The position numbers and the translations under genes are program-made. From Eleginops maclovinus (Eukaryota > Chordata > Actinopteri > Perciformes > Eleginopidae), in NCBI RefSeq assembly GCF_036324505.1, contig NC_086365.1, positions 5,576,655 through 5,640,654 on the forward strand: a DNA stretch of 64,000 nt. Direction: 5' to 3'. Positions 50,537-64,000 of the stretch are shown here, piece after piece; within the stretch, counting starts at the first letter, position 1, and each line of letters opens with the position of its first letter. A model generated the notes under the pieces. The model was not told where the DNA came from. It ran no database searches and worked only from the letters and a program-made list of their open reading frames with translations.

Positions 50537-50544
50537 TATATATA
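50537..50544 (-). promoter_or_regulatory. spic: spic TATA box
   Basis: The TATATATA stretch lies about 60 bp upstream of the ATG (50476-50478). It predicts a start near 50505 and a very short 5' UTR. Confidence 0.55.
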
Positions 50545-50559
50545 TGTAGCAGACCTCCA

Positions 50560-52467
50560 ATACCTGTTCACCATTCAGCTTCGTGAATAGGTAGAGAGGC
50601 TGGTCAATTTAAATGTTAACACTTCTTCTTTTTTGGAAAACAGATATTTGAGCATCGCGCAGTCATGGGGGAGATCCCAATCTTTCAACAACAAAACCTC
50701 TTTTATTGCACCCGTGGACCAGGAATACATACAATTAGAATCCTGACCTCATAATTTGCATACGGCCGTGATATGAATCTAACATACACATCTATATTGA
50801 GGGCTGATAAGTAATGCCTTTTTGAAGAGCATGGAGAGCATTGCAGGCAATGTTCCTCTGTGAGCTTTTGTTTTCTATCAAAAAGTCAATAAATGAAACA
50901 TTTGCATAACATTTGAGCGTGTGGTGGGGCTTTTAAACACAAATATTGCTCAATCACTGACTTATAAATCAAAGGTAACAAAGTTTCCATTTTAAGTAAA
51001 CATTATAATGCCAAACTTATCTTATATCTATTCCGTTTTGCATATTCTATATTTCCTCAGTACATTTATTAAGATGCAGCTTTTATCCTGCAATTATTGC
51101 ATTAAGTTGCAAGAAAAGAGACAAATGGATGGATAATTGTAAAATATGAATTTCAAAGCAACATTATAAATCTCTTATTTTTCTCACAAAACAACACAAA
51201 TAATATCAGATATTGCTTACAGAAACTTTGTTCCTGGCTTTACTTTTTTATTACTTTATGACTTTGTATATTATTTTATAGCTCATCATTTCAGAGAGAT
51301 CATTTGCAAATGACTTTTTTTTCTTTTTAATGCTGCCCTGCTTTATTTTTTAAGAGATTGTTTACTGTACTATCCCTTAAAGTTGCGGTGAAAATTTAGA
51401 TGCATTTATGCTCCAGTTTAAAACTTTAAATTTTTTAAGTTTGAGTCATTAAATCCACGTATCACTAAAAGCAGGCTCACTATTCTGCACTGTACAGGTG
51501 CATAAAGGCTCACTGTGCAGCTAAGACACAATCAAAATATAAATATATGTTTGACTTCTTAACTATTCAATTAACGAGAACGCCATAAACGCTGCTTCAG
51601 ACAAAAATGGTTGTAAATGTTAATGGTTAATGAAGTGATCGCTGTTAAACTATAAGCCTGTTTTTTTCCCCTTACATAGCCAACACCCCTGTTCAAATAA
51701 ACACAGGGCTTTTTGAGAAGTGCATTTATCTCAGCCGTGCAGTTTTAAATATCAACTGACTTGTTCCTGAAGTTCCCCTTTCAGCCCCGTTAAGTGTAGA
51801 GGCGGTGAGGCCTGAACGCTTACCTGTAAACATTATGGAAACAAAGATATGGACATGTCATAATAGAAAGGCTGTAAGTCACATTGATAGATTACATGAA
51901 CCGTTTTTATTTGATAGCATTAAGTGTGTAAAAAGGTTTTTTTGCCGTCACAAAAAAAAACTTGCCACTGTAAATTACCATTTTGTAGGTGTGTGTGCAT
52001 GTGTGCATGTGTGTGTAAGCATGCAAATAAGCATGAGGGTAAAACATGTGTGTTTGGGTTTGTTTCCTGCCTGTGCAGCACGCTGATAAAAAACAAAGAA
52101 CCACAAACTTACACACAATCCTTCGGTCCCTCTGTCCATTCAGGGTGACATTTCTCTCAAATCAAATCCATAAATTTAAGGACCACAACCTGTCAGCTGC
52201 AGCTGAAGCCTGACAGATGTTTACTGCTGGTGTTGGCACTGTGTGGGATGTATAAGCTCTTTCTTTGGGGTTAGGGTCAGGTTGTTTTAGTTGTTTTTTT
52301 CTTAGGAATTTTGAATTGATAAATTACTGCATTTATTTGCAACGGGTAATGTTGGATGCTTTTTTCTTTGGTTGACTTTCTGAAGTTCTTTCAAGCCCAC
52401 TTTTAAAAGGTGGGCTACTGGGGAGTTATATTCTTTTCTATAGCAGAGGTTTAAAAAGAGTGTCATC
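50560..52467. other. Intergenic, upstream of spic
   Basis: AT-rich, no gene or RNA recognised. It probably includes distal spic regulatory sequence. Confidence 0.5.
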
Positions 52468-52657
52468 TGAAACGCTGACTTTAATTCAATGTATTATGTC
52501 AACAGATTTCCCAAACTGTATTAGGTTAGTTGAACGCAATGATATTATGTTTAAATATTAAATATTTGGTTCAACTTAATATTATTACTTTCAAATAACC
52601 TTATACAGTTTTGGGAAATCCGTTGATATAAAAACTTTAGTTAGAGTCCACGTTTCA
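52468..52657. mobile_element. 190-bp palindromic fold-back element, copy 2
   Basis: Same family and same length as 45607-45796. It starts TGAAACGCTGACTT and ends with the complement of TGAAACGTGGACTC. The arms pair across a central AAATATTAAATATTT-like loop. Confidence 0.75.
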
Positions 52658-52936
52658 GTGCAGAAGAAGGCCTGTCAACTCCTACATTATCATGCTCACT
52701 ATTGCTTGAATTCCTTCACAAAGAGTTTTCATTTAGTTTGTTTTCAAAGCTGAAACAGCTTTTAAAAAGGCTATCAATACATTTAATTTTGACAAAATCA
52801 ACATTTACCATTATAATTTAATCTATGTGTGTATATTAAAACTATTCAGAGTACTTTTCTGACTTTTTATCATTATTGTTGCCAACCTTGCGTTGCTTTA
52901 TACTTGGTAAAGTGTGTTTCTTGCTATGTCATTAGC

Positions 52937-52938
<2 letters not shown>

Positions 52939-53026
<88 letters not shown>
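52939..53026. repeat. (GT)n microsatellite
   Basis: 44 uninterrupted GT units. The Val/Cys reading frames across it are artefacts. Confidence 0.98.
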
Positions 53027-53029
<3 letters not shown>

Positions 53030-54316
53030 GAGAGAGAGAATCATGTTTGTCTATGAAGAGCAGAGCTCTTGGCAGAGCAGACATGCTGTAGCTTTATCTT
53101 TCCAAACAAAGTAACACTTTCCTTCCTCTTCTCAATTCAATAGCTGCGTGCATGTTGGCAGCGAGCTAGGAACGGCAGGCTAACCGCAGCACAGACGATC
53201 CCATTGTTCTTCTTTATTTACTGGCACTCGACGAAAATCAAGAAGTGTCAAACCCACTGGTATATAATTAGGCTATCAGGATGAATGCTGGTGTGACCAC
53301 AGAGCTACGATCATTATCTATGATCACATTCGTGTCCTGGGGAGGGCATCAGAAAAAAAGTAGATTAAGGTTTCTTGAAATTAATTCAATATAATCCCAG
53401 TAAAAGTCTTTATTCTTTTGCAGTGTAAACGAATTTGCAAATATAACTTTTTTTAAATCTATTTTTTAGAAGGTGTCTTCAACTTATCCATACTGTTAGT
53501 ATTCTTAAAGTTTTGGAGGAAGCATTAATCATAGAAATTGCATTTTTATTCCTAAAAGAATAAGTGATTTAGAAGAATAGAGGTGGCTTTATTGATTAAT
53601 TCTTAGTTTAATATATTTCCTGAAAAGCTGATATTGGTTTTGTTTGCTAAATAACTGAAATGGTGCAGGCTGACCAGCAGACGGCAGGACAGGACTTATA
53701 AACGAACACATATCACATTTCATCCAAATTCCTGCCTTGAAGAGCACATTATCCAATGTCCAGATGCAGGCATGGAGGTTTTAGAGAGACCTTTAATAAT
53801 ATACCTGCAGAAGGTAGTATTGTTCCATCACTGCTCTTTTGCTCTATCACACAAATGCCAAAAAGCATTTCATTTCACAGTGAATTGCAGTAATGGAAGT
53901 AAGAGTGGGTCTACTTTAGTCTTTTGGAGTTACTTGTACTTTTCATGAGTCTTTTCATCTGGAGGAGCATTCTAGAGTCTAGTAATGTAGCTTGAAGAGT
54001 CTCATTGAATCCCTCATGTTGTTTTCTGGGGAAGTAATAAGAGACACAATCACACAAAGAAAACATCAGGTTCAAGTTTCAGGATTCTTTAAAATTCTAC
54101 CTTCACATGATTTTACATTCCAGGCTTACATGTTAGAGATCAGAGATCAATCGTATACAGAAAAACAAAGGCCATGAGCTGAGGTAGCACAAAACGAATC
54201 TGAAAAATCAAATTAATGTGTCTAATAATAACTACAATACAAAGAGTAAAATCCCGAAGTGGAATATTTTCAATTGGAATAGATTTAAAAAATTGTGTTT
54301 AAAAGGTGATTCTAGG
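53030..54316. other. bcl2l13 3' flank / 3' UTR
   Basis: Non-coding. The part next to 54316 is probably bcl2l13 3' UTR. A candidate minus-strand polyadenylation signal is at 53588-53593, but others are possible. Confidence 0.4.
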
Positions 54317-55234
54317 CTACTTTCTGCAGTAGGCGACAGCACCATAAGCCACTATTCCTAAAACCGCGACCAAAGCTGCGCCTCCACACAGCAGCTCTGT
54401 GGAGCTCAGAGGTTGGGAAGTCTCTGGCGCAGCAGGCAGTGTCGGCTCCAGCTTTCCTGGTGCTGCTTCAGAGGCTTTGGCTGAATGTTCCTCTACATCC
54501 GTCAGGGGAATCTGTGAGTATTGTAGCTGCTCATGACTCTCTGACGGAGGCTCTGCTGCCATATGTGTAAGGATAGAAGGAGGGTGGAGCCCCTGACCCT
54601 GAGTGGGGTAGAGCTCCTCAGCTTCAGAGCTTGCGGTTGAAGGGACCGGGGTGGACGTAGTGGAGGGGGGATCGAACTTGACGATAGGCAGAGGAGGCAG
54701 TGCCATGGGGGGAACCACCTGCATGAACTCTGCCGGCTCCTTCTTCTTGTGAGGCTCCTCCGCTGTCATCAGGAGCTCCTCAGTTTCTGGGGCACTGAGG
54801 TCCTGCTCCTCATCTCTGAGCTCCACAAGCTCCCTCTCCCCGCCTAAAACACTCAACACGCTCGACTGCAGCTCCTCGTCGTCTTCCTCCTCCTCCTCTG
54901 TCCTCCTCGCCGCTTCCTCCTTCTCTGCCTCCTCGAGCATCTCCACCTCCTCTCGCTCTAGGTGGACCATGTCAGAGTTGGAGGAGTGGTTCTCCTCTCC
55001 GCCCAGCCCAATATCATCATTGCTGTCCAGGCTCTTGGTGTCCTCTGGGTCCGCATCGCCCACCGTGGACCAGGACTCTGCCAGCAGGCTCTCACTCTGC
55101 CAGGGGGCCAAAGTCTCTGCGTGGGTCAGAGGCAGAGCAGCAGATGTGGGGCTTGGAGAACCAGAGTCCCCATCTCCTCCATCCCCCCTGCTGGGCTCGA
55201 CTGGGGCCTTTCCCTCCAGAATGAAGAATGGCTG
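54317..55234 (-). CDS. bcl2l13: Bcl-2-like protein 13, C-terminal exon (gene incomplete)
   Basis: The 306-codon last exon follows the acceptor CTCTCTGCAG (cut at 55235) and ends in a TAG at 54317-54319. It reads PWQSESLLAESWSTV, then DTKSLDSN and NHSSNSDMVHLEREEVEM, closely following mammalian BCL2L13. A long Glu-rich stretch comes next, and finally a single hydrophobic anchor (GGAALVAVLGIVAYGAVAY) with basic end CRK. In mammals this protein sits in the outer mitochondrial membrane, promotes fission and acts as a mitophagy receptor. Frame remains open to the acceptor, so there is no start codon here. A non-coding first exon probably ends at 59904 (strong donor). The exons for the BH1-BH4 region were not recognised between 55.2 and 59.9 kb. 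Confidence 0.9.
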   Translation of the reverse strand, partial: QPFFILEGKAPVEPSRGDGGDGDSGSPSPTSAALPLTHAETLAPWQSESLLAESWSTVGDADPEDTKSLDSNDDIGLGGEENHSSNSDMVHLEREEVEMLEEAEKEEAARRTEEEEEDDEELQSSVLSVLGGERELVELRDEEQDLSAPETEELLMTAEEPHKKKEPAEFMQVVPPMALPPLPIVKFDPPSTTSTPVPSTASSEAEELYPTQGQGLHPPSILTHMAAEPPSESHEQLQYSQIPLTDVEEHSAKASEAAPGKLEPTLPAAPETSQPLSSTELLCGGAALVAVLGIVAYGAVAYCRK

Positions 55235-55469
55235 CTGCAGAGAGAAAACAAATCTTCAGAGGGGGATTTAAAAGTATAACAACTTTCAGTTAACTTCAGT
55301 TTGAGTGTGTGGGATTTGAATAACCCTTTCTTCAATGCAGTAAGGAGCCACCGTTTGGAAATCCATTTAACGCCATAACATCTTTCAGGAGCACTGACTC
55401 AATCATCTCATCAAATATCAATGATTAATATCAAAATCAGTTATCATAAAACTTCTTTAGAAGCACCAC

Positions 55470-56013
55470 AAGAGACAGAGATTGAAAAAGTTCTCAGATC
55501 TTGTGCTTGAGTAAAAGTAGAAGTACCAGAGTGTAGGAATACTCTGTTACAAGTACAAGTCCTGCAATCAAAATGTTACTCAAGTTAAAGTACAAAAGTA
55601 TTAGCATCAACATGTATGTTATGTTCCAAAAGTAAAAGTAGTCATTGTTTGATTGGTCCATTTCAGAATAATATCTCTGATATGTTTTATAATGATTGAT
55701 CATTAAAGTGTTCTCAGAGCTGGTAAAGGTGCAGCTAGTTTGAATGGCTTTGTAGACTGCAGGGTAGCTGCTGAATTTACTCCAGGTGTAACTAAAGTCT
55801 GATTTAAGAGCTGATTATATTTACCATCATTAATCCAAATCTGCAAAGTAACTAAAGGTATTAAATAAATGTTGTTGACTAAAAGTACACAATTTACCTC
55901 TGAATTGTAAAGGAGTAGAAACACAGAGTAGCAAAAAAATGTAAATACTCAAGTAAAGTACAAGTACCTCAAAATTGTACTTAAGTACAGTACTTGAGTA
56001 AATGTAATTACTT
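55470..56013. repeat. Dispersed fish repeat (CAGTGGTG-type), copy 1
   Basis: About 540 bp rich in the motifs TTGAGTAAAAGTA, AAGTACAAGTACC and GTACTTGAGTAAATGTA, with both ends related in inverse orientation. From general experience of fish genomes this is a very common non-autonomous DNA element whose consensus begins CAGTGGTGGAAGAAGTATT. It is degenerate here and lies in a bcl2l13 intron. Confidence 0.6.
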
Positions 56014-56015
56014 AC

Positions 56016-58755
56016 TTTACAACAATGAGAAAGGACAACAACATTCAGAATGCATTTTCAGAAACAGTGGCCTTTAAGTTACGTAAAAAGTTGAAAATCC
56101 ATATCTATAGAAGGTATTTATTTTTGTCCTTTCTGAGCTACTGTAGAAACATGACAGTGCAACATAACACAACCACTGTTAGTTTAAAGTTATTATACAC
56201 TAATATAAACATAGTACTTATGTTTCTTGATGTCATGTCAAGTGACTAAAGTCCAAATTTCCTTAACATTTTGTGTTTTTATTCAATCACAGGTACATCA
56301 AGGGTAAATGAATACCCTTGATTACCCTTGGTAATGTCATAAGTACATTATGAAAATCTTTGGCTTCAAATTGATGCAACTAAATAAATTGTGGCAGACA
56401 GCAAGTCATGATATGACACAGAGAACCAACACAAATACTGCACCAAATTCTTTGAGGATTGACACATTTTTCAGAAACGTCAGACTATAGCTAATATCCC
56501 TCCACACAGTGGCTTTAATAAATAATGATCCTCAACATGCTTATTTCATCAGGTCAGTGTTCTCAGTGACATCAGGGACGCTGTGGTTGGAAAAAGTTGC
56601 TCACCGTCTGCTCTGCATTGCAGCGGCTATGACTATCTATAGCCTCGACCTGCATATCTTACTATATTTAGGCACTATATACATCTCCATCTGTCACCCA
56701 AGAGTGGAAGCTATTCCAGTGATTTTACATTACGTGAGAATCTTACAAGTAGCAGCACAACGCAGGAGTGACATATTATTGACTGTCTGAAACACCATAA
56801 GTCCCGCAGGCCAACGCTTATTCTTACCATTACTTTGTTAACAACATTCAATGTCAACTACATAACTTTTCTGATTAAAGTCGACCACTCTTGTGTTCTT
56901 TTGCATGAATAAAATCAGTCTCAAGGTGACCCTCTTCACCTCTTGTACCACGTCTCAGCTTTGATTGCATGAAGTATTTGCCCCCATGCCACCCCGGAAT
57001 AGATCTTGCTCTTCACTGTATGTTTCCTCTGGTTTCAGACCACCTCTCATTACAGAGATCTAGTGTGAGCCCTCTGAGGTATTAGAGATATATCCCCTGA
57101 GACCTGGTTCTAGATTGGTTTTGGATTGGATCTAAATATGCAAGAACCTGTATCTTCATATCATTTCTGGAAACTGTTTCCAGTACCTCAATCAGTCCAA
57201 TTTTTTGAATATCACCCAGTGTTTCATTGCCAGAAATATTATTTATTTTATTAAAATGTTAGATTGTTATAGAAGAATGGATTTTGTTTTTCTGATTGTG
57301 GCCTAAATAATGTTAATAATTGCAGTGGTTCTAAAACACATGGGGTACTTTGACCTACACAAAACAGTAGTGTAATGTTAAAAAAGGGTTGCATTCGAGA
57401 AACCCAATGCTTCCCTTTCCTTTGTGAGACCCTAAGTACCTATGTTTCAAAATCCAAGGTCTAAGAGAGGGATGCACAGTTATAGGCTTTTTATAGAAAG
57501 TTGGATGCTATGTATTGGATTGGATGGATAAAGAGAATGACATTGTATGACAATATAAAGCTATACATGTTCGTCTTCTTTTTTAGTTTCTCTACTTTCC
57601 CTTAAAAACTTCTGTAAGTGTCTTTGGAATCAGTTTACGCAATCTTGACAGTTCTCCCCCATCCACAACCAACATTATGTGTAAAAATGTCCTATCCATA
57701 TATAAAGTGTGTTATACAGTTGATGATTTTTAGTACTTTCTGTTATTGCCTTTATCCCACGCATTCCAAGACTAAAACACTATTTCACCCGTGTTGCCTC
57801 ACAGTGGAAAGCAAACCTCTTCCTTCCTGTTACACAACAGCTTGGTTACTTTTTGTGCAATAAAACCTCCAGAGACTTAGTCTAGCAGCTGGAAAAATCA
57901 ATAAAAAAAGCTAATTTTGCCTTGAATAAACATTTCCAGTACACAGTGACGGTTTAAAGAGCTAAATTACCTGCTTATGAATGCTCAGGATTGTGTTTAA
58001 GCTTTCAAATGTGTTTAACCTTTTTTGTTTTATTCATGATGAGGATATTTTCTATGTTCTCATACATTTTATGACTTAATTCCTTTGACGTTTGACTCCA
58101 CCTCTTCCAGGGTGAGCAGACTGAGAGAGACGCCCCCCAGTCGTCACTGATTTGATGACCAATAGCGGTCATATTGTCTGACCCAAGCAGTGTGCCCAGT
58201 AGACCTGAAAGTTGGCCACCCAAACATTTTAAGCCTTCACAAACAGAGACTGTTCTGTGTCTCTGCCTGCAAAGAAACCAGTCAACACTTTCTCCTCTGT
58301 GATCCTTCTTTTGCTTACTGGCCTACTTGAGTAATTGGATTTCCATTGATCCTATCCTAGCAATAACAGACTCATGGTGAAGTAAATAATCAAGCAGATT
58401 TAAGGCACTGTTCCTGTGCTAGTGTGAGATGAGGATAGAGGGATATCAGATAAAATAATTTACAAAAGGTCAGCTGTCAATGTCAAAGTGCAGGATCTTG
58501 TTGAGATAAGACACACTATCCCTTCATGTTAGTTTCTTTGCATTTTGCAAGGTGAAGTTTTGTCCTTCACAACATTAGGGTGACCTGTAATGACCCTTGA
58601 CATGTTTACAGACTACAAACTTTTAACAAAGCCAGACAAGAAAAGGAGAAATCAAATCACGTTCAGATCAGTCAATGCATTCAACTTCCTTTCTTCTGAT
58701 TTCAGACTTTGCTAAAACTTTCTGCAATGTAAATAAAAACAGGATCGGAGCATAC
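56016..58755 (-). other. bcl2l13: bcl2l13 intronic sequence
   Basis: Inspected on the minus strand for the N-terminal BCL2L13 exons (the FHYETKY-like start and the BH motifs). None were recognised. A GC-richer patch at about 58.08-58.21 kb has no frame that fits. Confidence 0.4.
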
Positions 58756-58789
58756 CTGTGTCTTCTTGGTGACGGTGGTGAACGAGATG
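58756..58789 (-). other. bcl2l13: Possible small upstream exon of bcl2l13
   Basis: A strong polypyrimidine tract and AG (cut at 58790) are followed by 34 nt, which read ISFTTVTKKTQ if one base is taken as split-codon. A good donor (CAG, then GTATGC) follows. Its end is phase 0, matching the last exon. I cannot match the peptide to a known BCL2L13 region. Confidence 0.25.
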
Positions 58790-59894
58790 CTAGATGAGAA
58801 GCAGATGAAGATCAAAGTGAGACGTGCATTCAGACACAAAGCCACAAAACAACAGATAGGCAGACATGCATGCTGGAGCTGGCACAGGACTAACAAGATG
58901 GACAAGCTGTGCAAAAGTCTCTCCCCCTCCCTCTCCCCCTATCTGTCTCTCTCTCTCACCCACCCCACTACCCAAATCTATGACATAACAGTTGGCTGGA
59001 GAGCAGGCAGTAGTGACTTTGCTGGCTGTTCAGAATGAAAAAGATTAGGAGAATGCTGGTAAAAAAGTGAAAAATGATTAGAATGTTCCAATCAGACTTT
59101 ACCCTTTGTGTACACAGTCTCTGGAGGGTCAGCAGAGGTCAGTGGGCGAGTGTTTTATTCTGGTAAACAAGCCTCTGGAGTTTTATGTTCACTGTCCAGC
59201 AGATTATCAGTCAGTCCACAGTGTGCTGCTGTCACACCAGGTGGAAAACGCATGCCAGGCGCCGAGAAGAGCTATTTCTAAATCTGAACTTTCCATATTC
59301 TACTTCCCTCTGCTGGTGAGAGATGTTACACGAATGGAAACTATGCCAGGAGACTTTTAAATGGTACACCTGCATGGCAACATATACAAGATTAAAAAAT
59401 AAACATTGAAATAATCAAAAACAGGAGAAAAAACAAAATTTAAATTGATATGAGTACATATATAACATTTTAAATACATCAATGTGAATGTAGTATCAGT
59501 AAATAAGCTATAGGCCTACAAATGACAGATAGTAGAGAACAAATCTGAAAAAAAAACATTAAAGAACTTAAAGGAAACAACATGATACAGACAGATTATA
59601 CAGGGGGAAGTTTAAAATAGGTCAGGTGTATATAAATTAGACAACAATAAAAATAAAACATTCATTTTTAGTGTCTTCACAGCCTCTTTGTAAGTCGAAT
59701 AAGAAAATAATTTCACATATTGCTCAACTTTCTTAAGGGAAAGCGTGTTTTTTTTTTAAATGTACATTCATGTTTTTGCCAAAATCATTAGCAATAGTGT
59801 TCTATACATTTAGAAATGTATGTGTCGTAATTTCTTGTCTTTTAATCAAAACAACCACGTCAAAAACATCATTTTCTAGTTGTCTACAGCAGGA

Positions 59895-60040
59895 TAAACT
59901 CACCTCACGTGATTGGCAGCTCGACCGGAAGTAAACATCATGTGACTCCGCAAATCAGCTGATCCTCCGTAGACATCTTTACGAGTCACGACTCTGGCGA
60001 TATAATTCATACCTCCTCCTCTGTGATTTTTAGGTAAATA
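59895..60040. promoter_or_regulatory. Bidirectional promoter bcl2l13 / atp6v1e1
   Basis: About 280 bp separate the probable bcl2l13 first-exon donor (GTGAGT, 59903-59898 on the minus strand) from the atp6v1e1 ATG. The region holds a TCACGTGA palindrome (59905-59912), an inverted CCAAT (59912-59916), an ETS site ACCGGAAGT (59924-59932), TCATGTGA (59938-59945) and ATCAGCTGAT (59954-59963). There is no TATA box, as is usual in such promoters. A donor at 60034 and an acceptor at 60153 suggest a 5' UTR intron in atp6v1e1. Confidence 0.65.
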
Positions 60041-60182
60041 AACAGGGATTTAAAGCTATCATTGCATTGTTAAAATAACCTTGTTGTCATTCATGATTTG
60101 TTTTATTTTCAGCGGTTTTAATTATTGTAATTTTCTGTTATATTTGCTCGCAGGCCTGCACGGACCTCTGACAGCTGCAGCC

Positions 60183-63426
<3,244 letters not shown>

Positions 63427-63619
63427 GTAAGCAGCATCACATTTCATCATCTCCCAAAGAGGAACTTGTTTTTTGCACAAATCATAATCATGATTCTATT
63501 ATTTAATATTCAGATCTCAATCATTTAAGACTAGAACTGCAACAGTAAGTTAGGTAGACCATTACTCAATCAACATAAAGGTAATAGCCCATGCATTTTA
63601 TGATAGATTAGACATTTAA

Positions 63620-64000
63620 CCCATTTAGGCCTAAAACGCCTGAAAAAAATGCCTGTAAAACCTATGGGTGATTTTAGAAGAACCCCCTAAAATCTGAAGT
63701 TTTTCTGGAAATTCAGCAATCAACGCCTACTAAATAATTGATTTCTCAGCCTCTGTAGCAGATAGAAACAACATTCTAAAAGTATTTGAGAGCTTACACC
63801 TGTGGTTTTCATGAGTAGCCTCTGCAGGTAAATCGACTTTCCCCCCTGGGGTGCGGTTGAAAAAACTCTGTGGATTAGAGTAGTAATCCTCCGTCCTCCA
63901 CTCGGTTTCGAAACCTTCGAACTCATGGTCATCATCGTCGTCTTCAAACATATGTCTTAACCATAAATCCCGGTCGATTGGTTCGACGGGTTCAAAGTCG
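63620..64000 (-). mobile_element. piggyBac-type transposon relic (continues past window)
   Basis: A TTAA target tetranucleotide (63616-63619) is followed by CCCATTTAGGCCTAAAACGCC, split here as CCCATTTAGG plus CCTAAAACGCC, which looks like a terminal sequence. The minus-strand frame inside resembles the N-terminus of piggyBac transposases. The element sits in an atp6v1e1 intron in antisense orientation. The other end is outside the window. Confidence 0.65.
63730..64000 (-). pseudogene. piggyBac transposase N-terminal fragment
   Basis: A frame open from the window edge contains an acidic block (MFEDDDDDHEFEGFETEW) and then NPQSFFNRTPGGKVDLP. Both are typical of the disordered N-terminal part of fish piggyBac transposases. 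After about NHR the similarity ends at a GTGTAAGC that looks like a splice donor, and only about 110 bp later the frame stops. The catalytic DDD domain does not fit between this and the TTAA border, so the copy is internally deleted. The classification is from memory of the family. Confidence 0.55.

Noticed and set aside
52829..53114. Val/Cys-rich reading frames
   Set aside because: Translation of the GT microsatellite.
58005..58223. Minus-strand frame with DDWG considered as a BH1/BH2 exon of bcl2l13
   Set aside because: Similarity is only to a tetrapeptide. Continuing a Bcl-2-like reading needs a frameshift, and the splice sites do not fit.

Overview
The window is eukaryotic and almost certainly from a ray-finned (teleost) fish. 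Most genes are split into short exons of 30-220 bp with GT/AG borders. The order gnptab - chpt1 - mybpc1 - spic matches the human 12q23 block, and the mobile elements are of kinds common in fish. No genome-wide comparison was possible. Exon borders were set by reading splice sites, checking phase from exon to exon and comparing with remembered vertebrate families.

Layout. 1-1.4 kb: last coding exon and 3' UTR of gnptab (+). 2.5-3.0 kb: a 479-bp hAT-type MITE. 4.6-10.2 kb: chpt1 (-), eight coding exons, 382 aa. 12.0-43.1 kb: mybpc1 (-), slow-type myosin-binding protein C. All splice phases agree, and the full set of exons gives about 1,613 aa. The C1-M-C2...C10 body is conventional. The N-terminus is greatly enlarged by a four-fold tandem array (28.6-38.4 kb) of a three-exon cassette (A-B-C). 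All twelve array exons are symmetric 1-1 exons encoding Pro/Glu/Ala-rich sequence. This is the most unusual feature of the window.

43.5-50.5 kb: intergenic DNA with a 190-bp fold-back element and a tRNA-derived SINE with perfect target duplications, then two Spi-class ETS genes in tandem on the minus strand. These are a divergent Spi paralogue (46.3-47.6 kb) and spic (49.1-50.5 kb). 52.5 kb: a second copy of the fold-back element. 54.3-59.9 kb: bcl2l13 (-), for which the long acidic C-terminal exon with membrane anchor is clear but the BH-domain exons were not found. 59.9-60.0 kb: a compact bidirectional promoter. 60.2-63.4 kb: the first seven coding exons of atp6v1e1 (+), running off the window. 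A piggyBac-type relic fills the last 380 bp.

Biologically the window joins two neighbourhoods that lie on different chromosomes in human: gnptab/chpt1/mybpc1/spic (12q23) and bcl2l13/atp6v1e1 (22q11). The genes do not form one pathway. They cover lysosomal-enzyme tagging, phosphatidylcholine synthesis, muscle thick-filament structure, myeloid/lymphoid transcription factors, mitochondrial apoptosis/mitophagy, and the proton pump.
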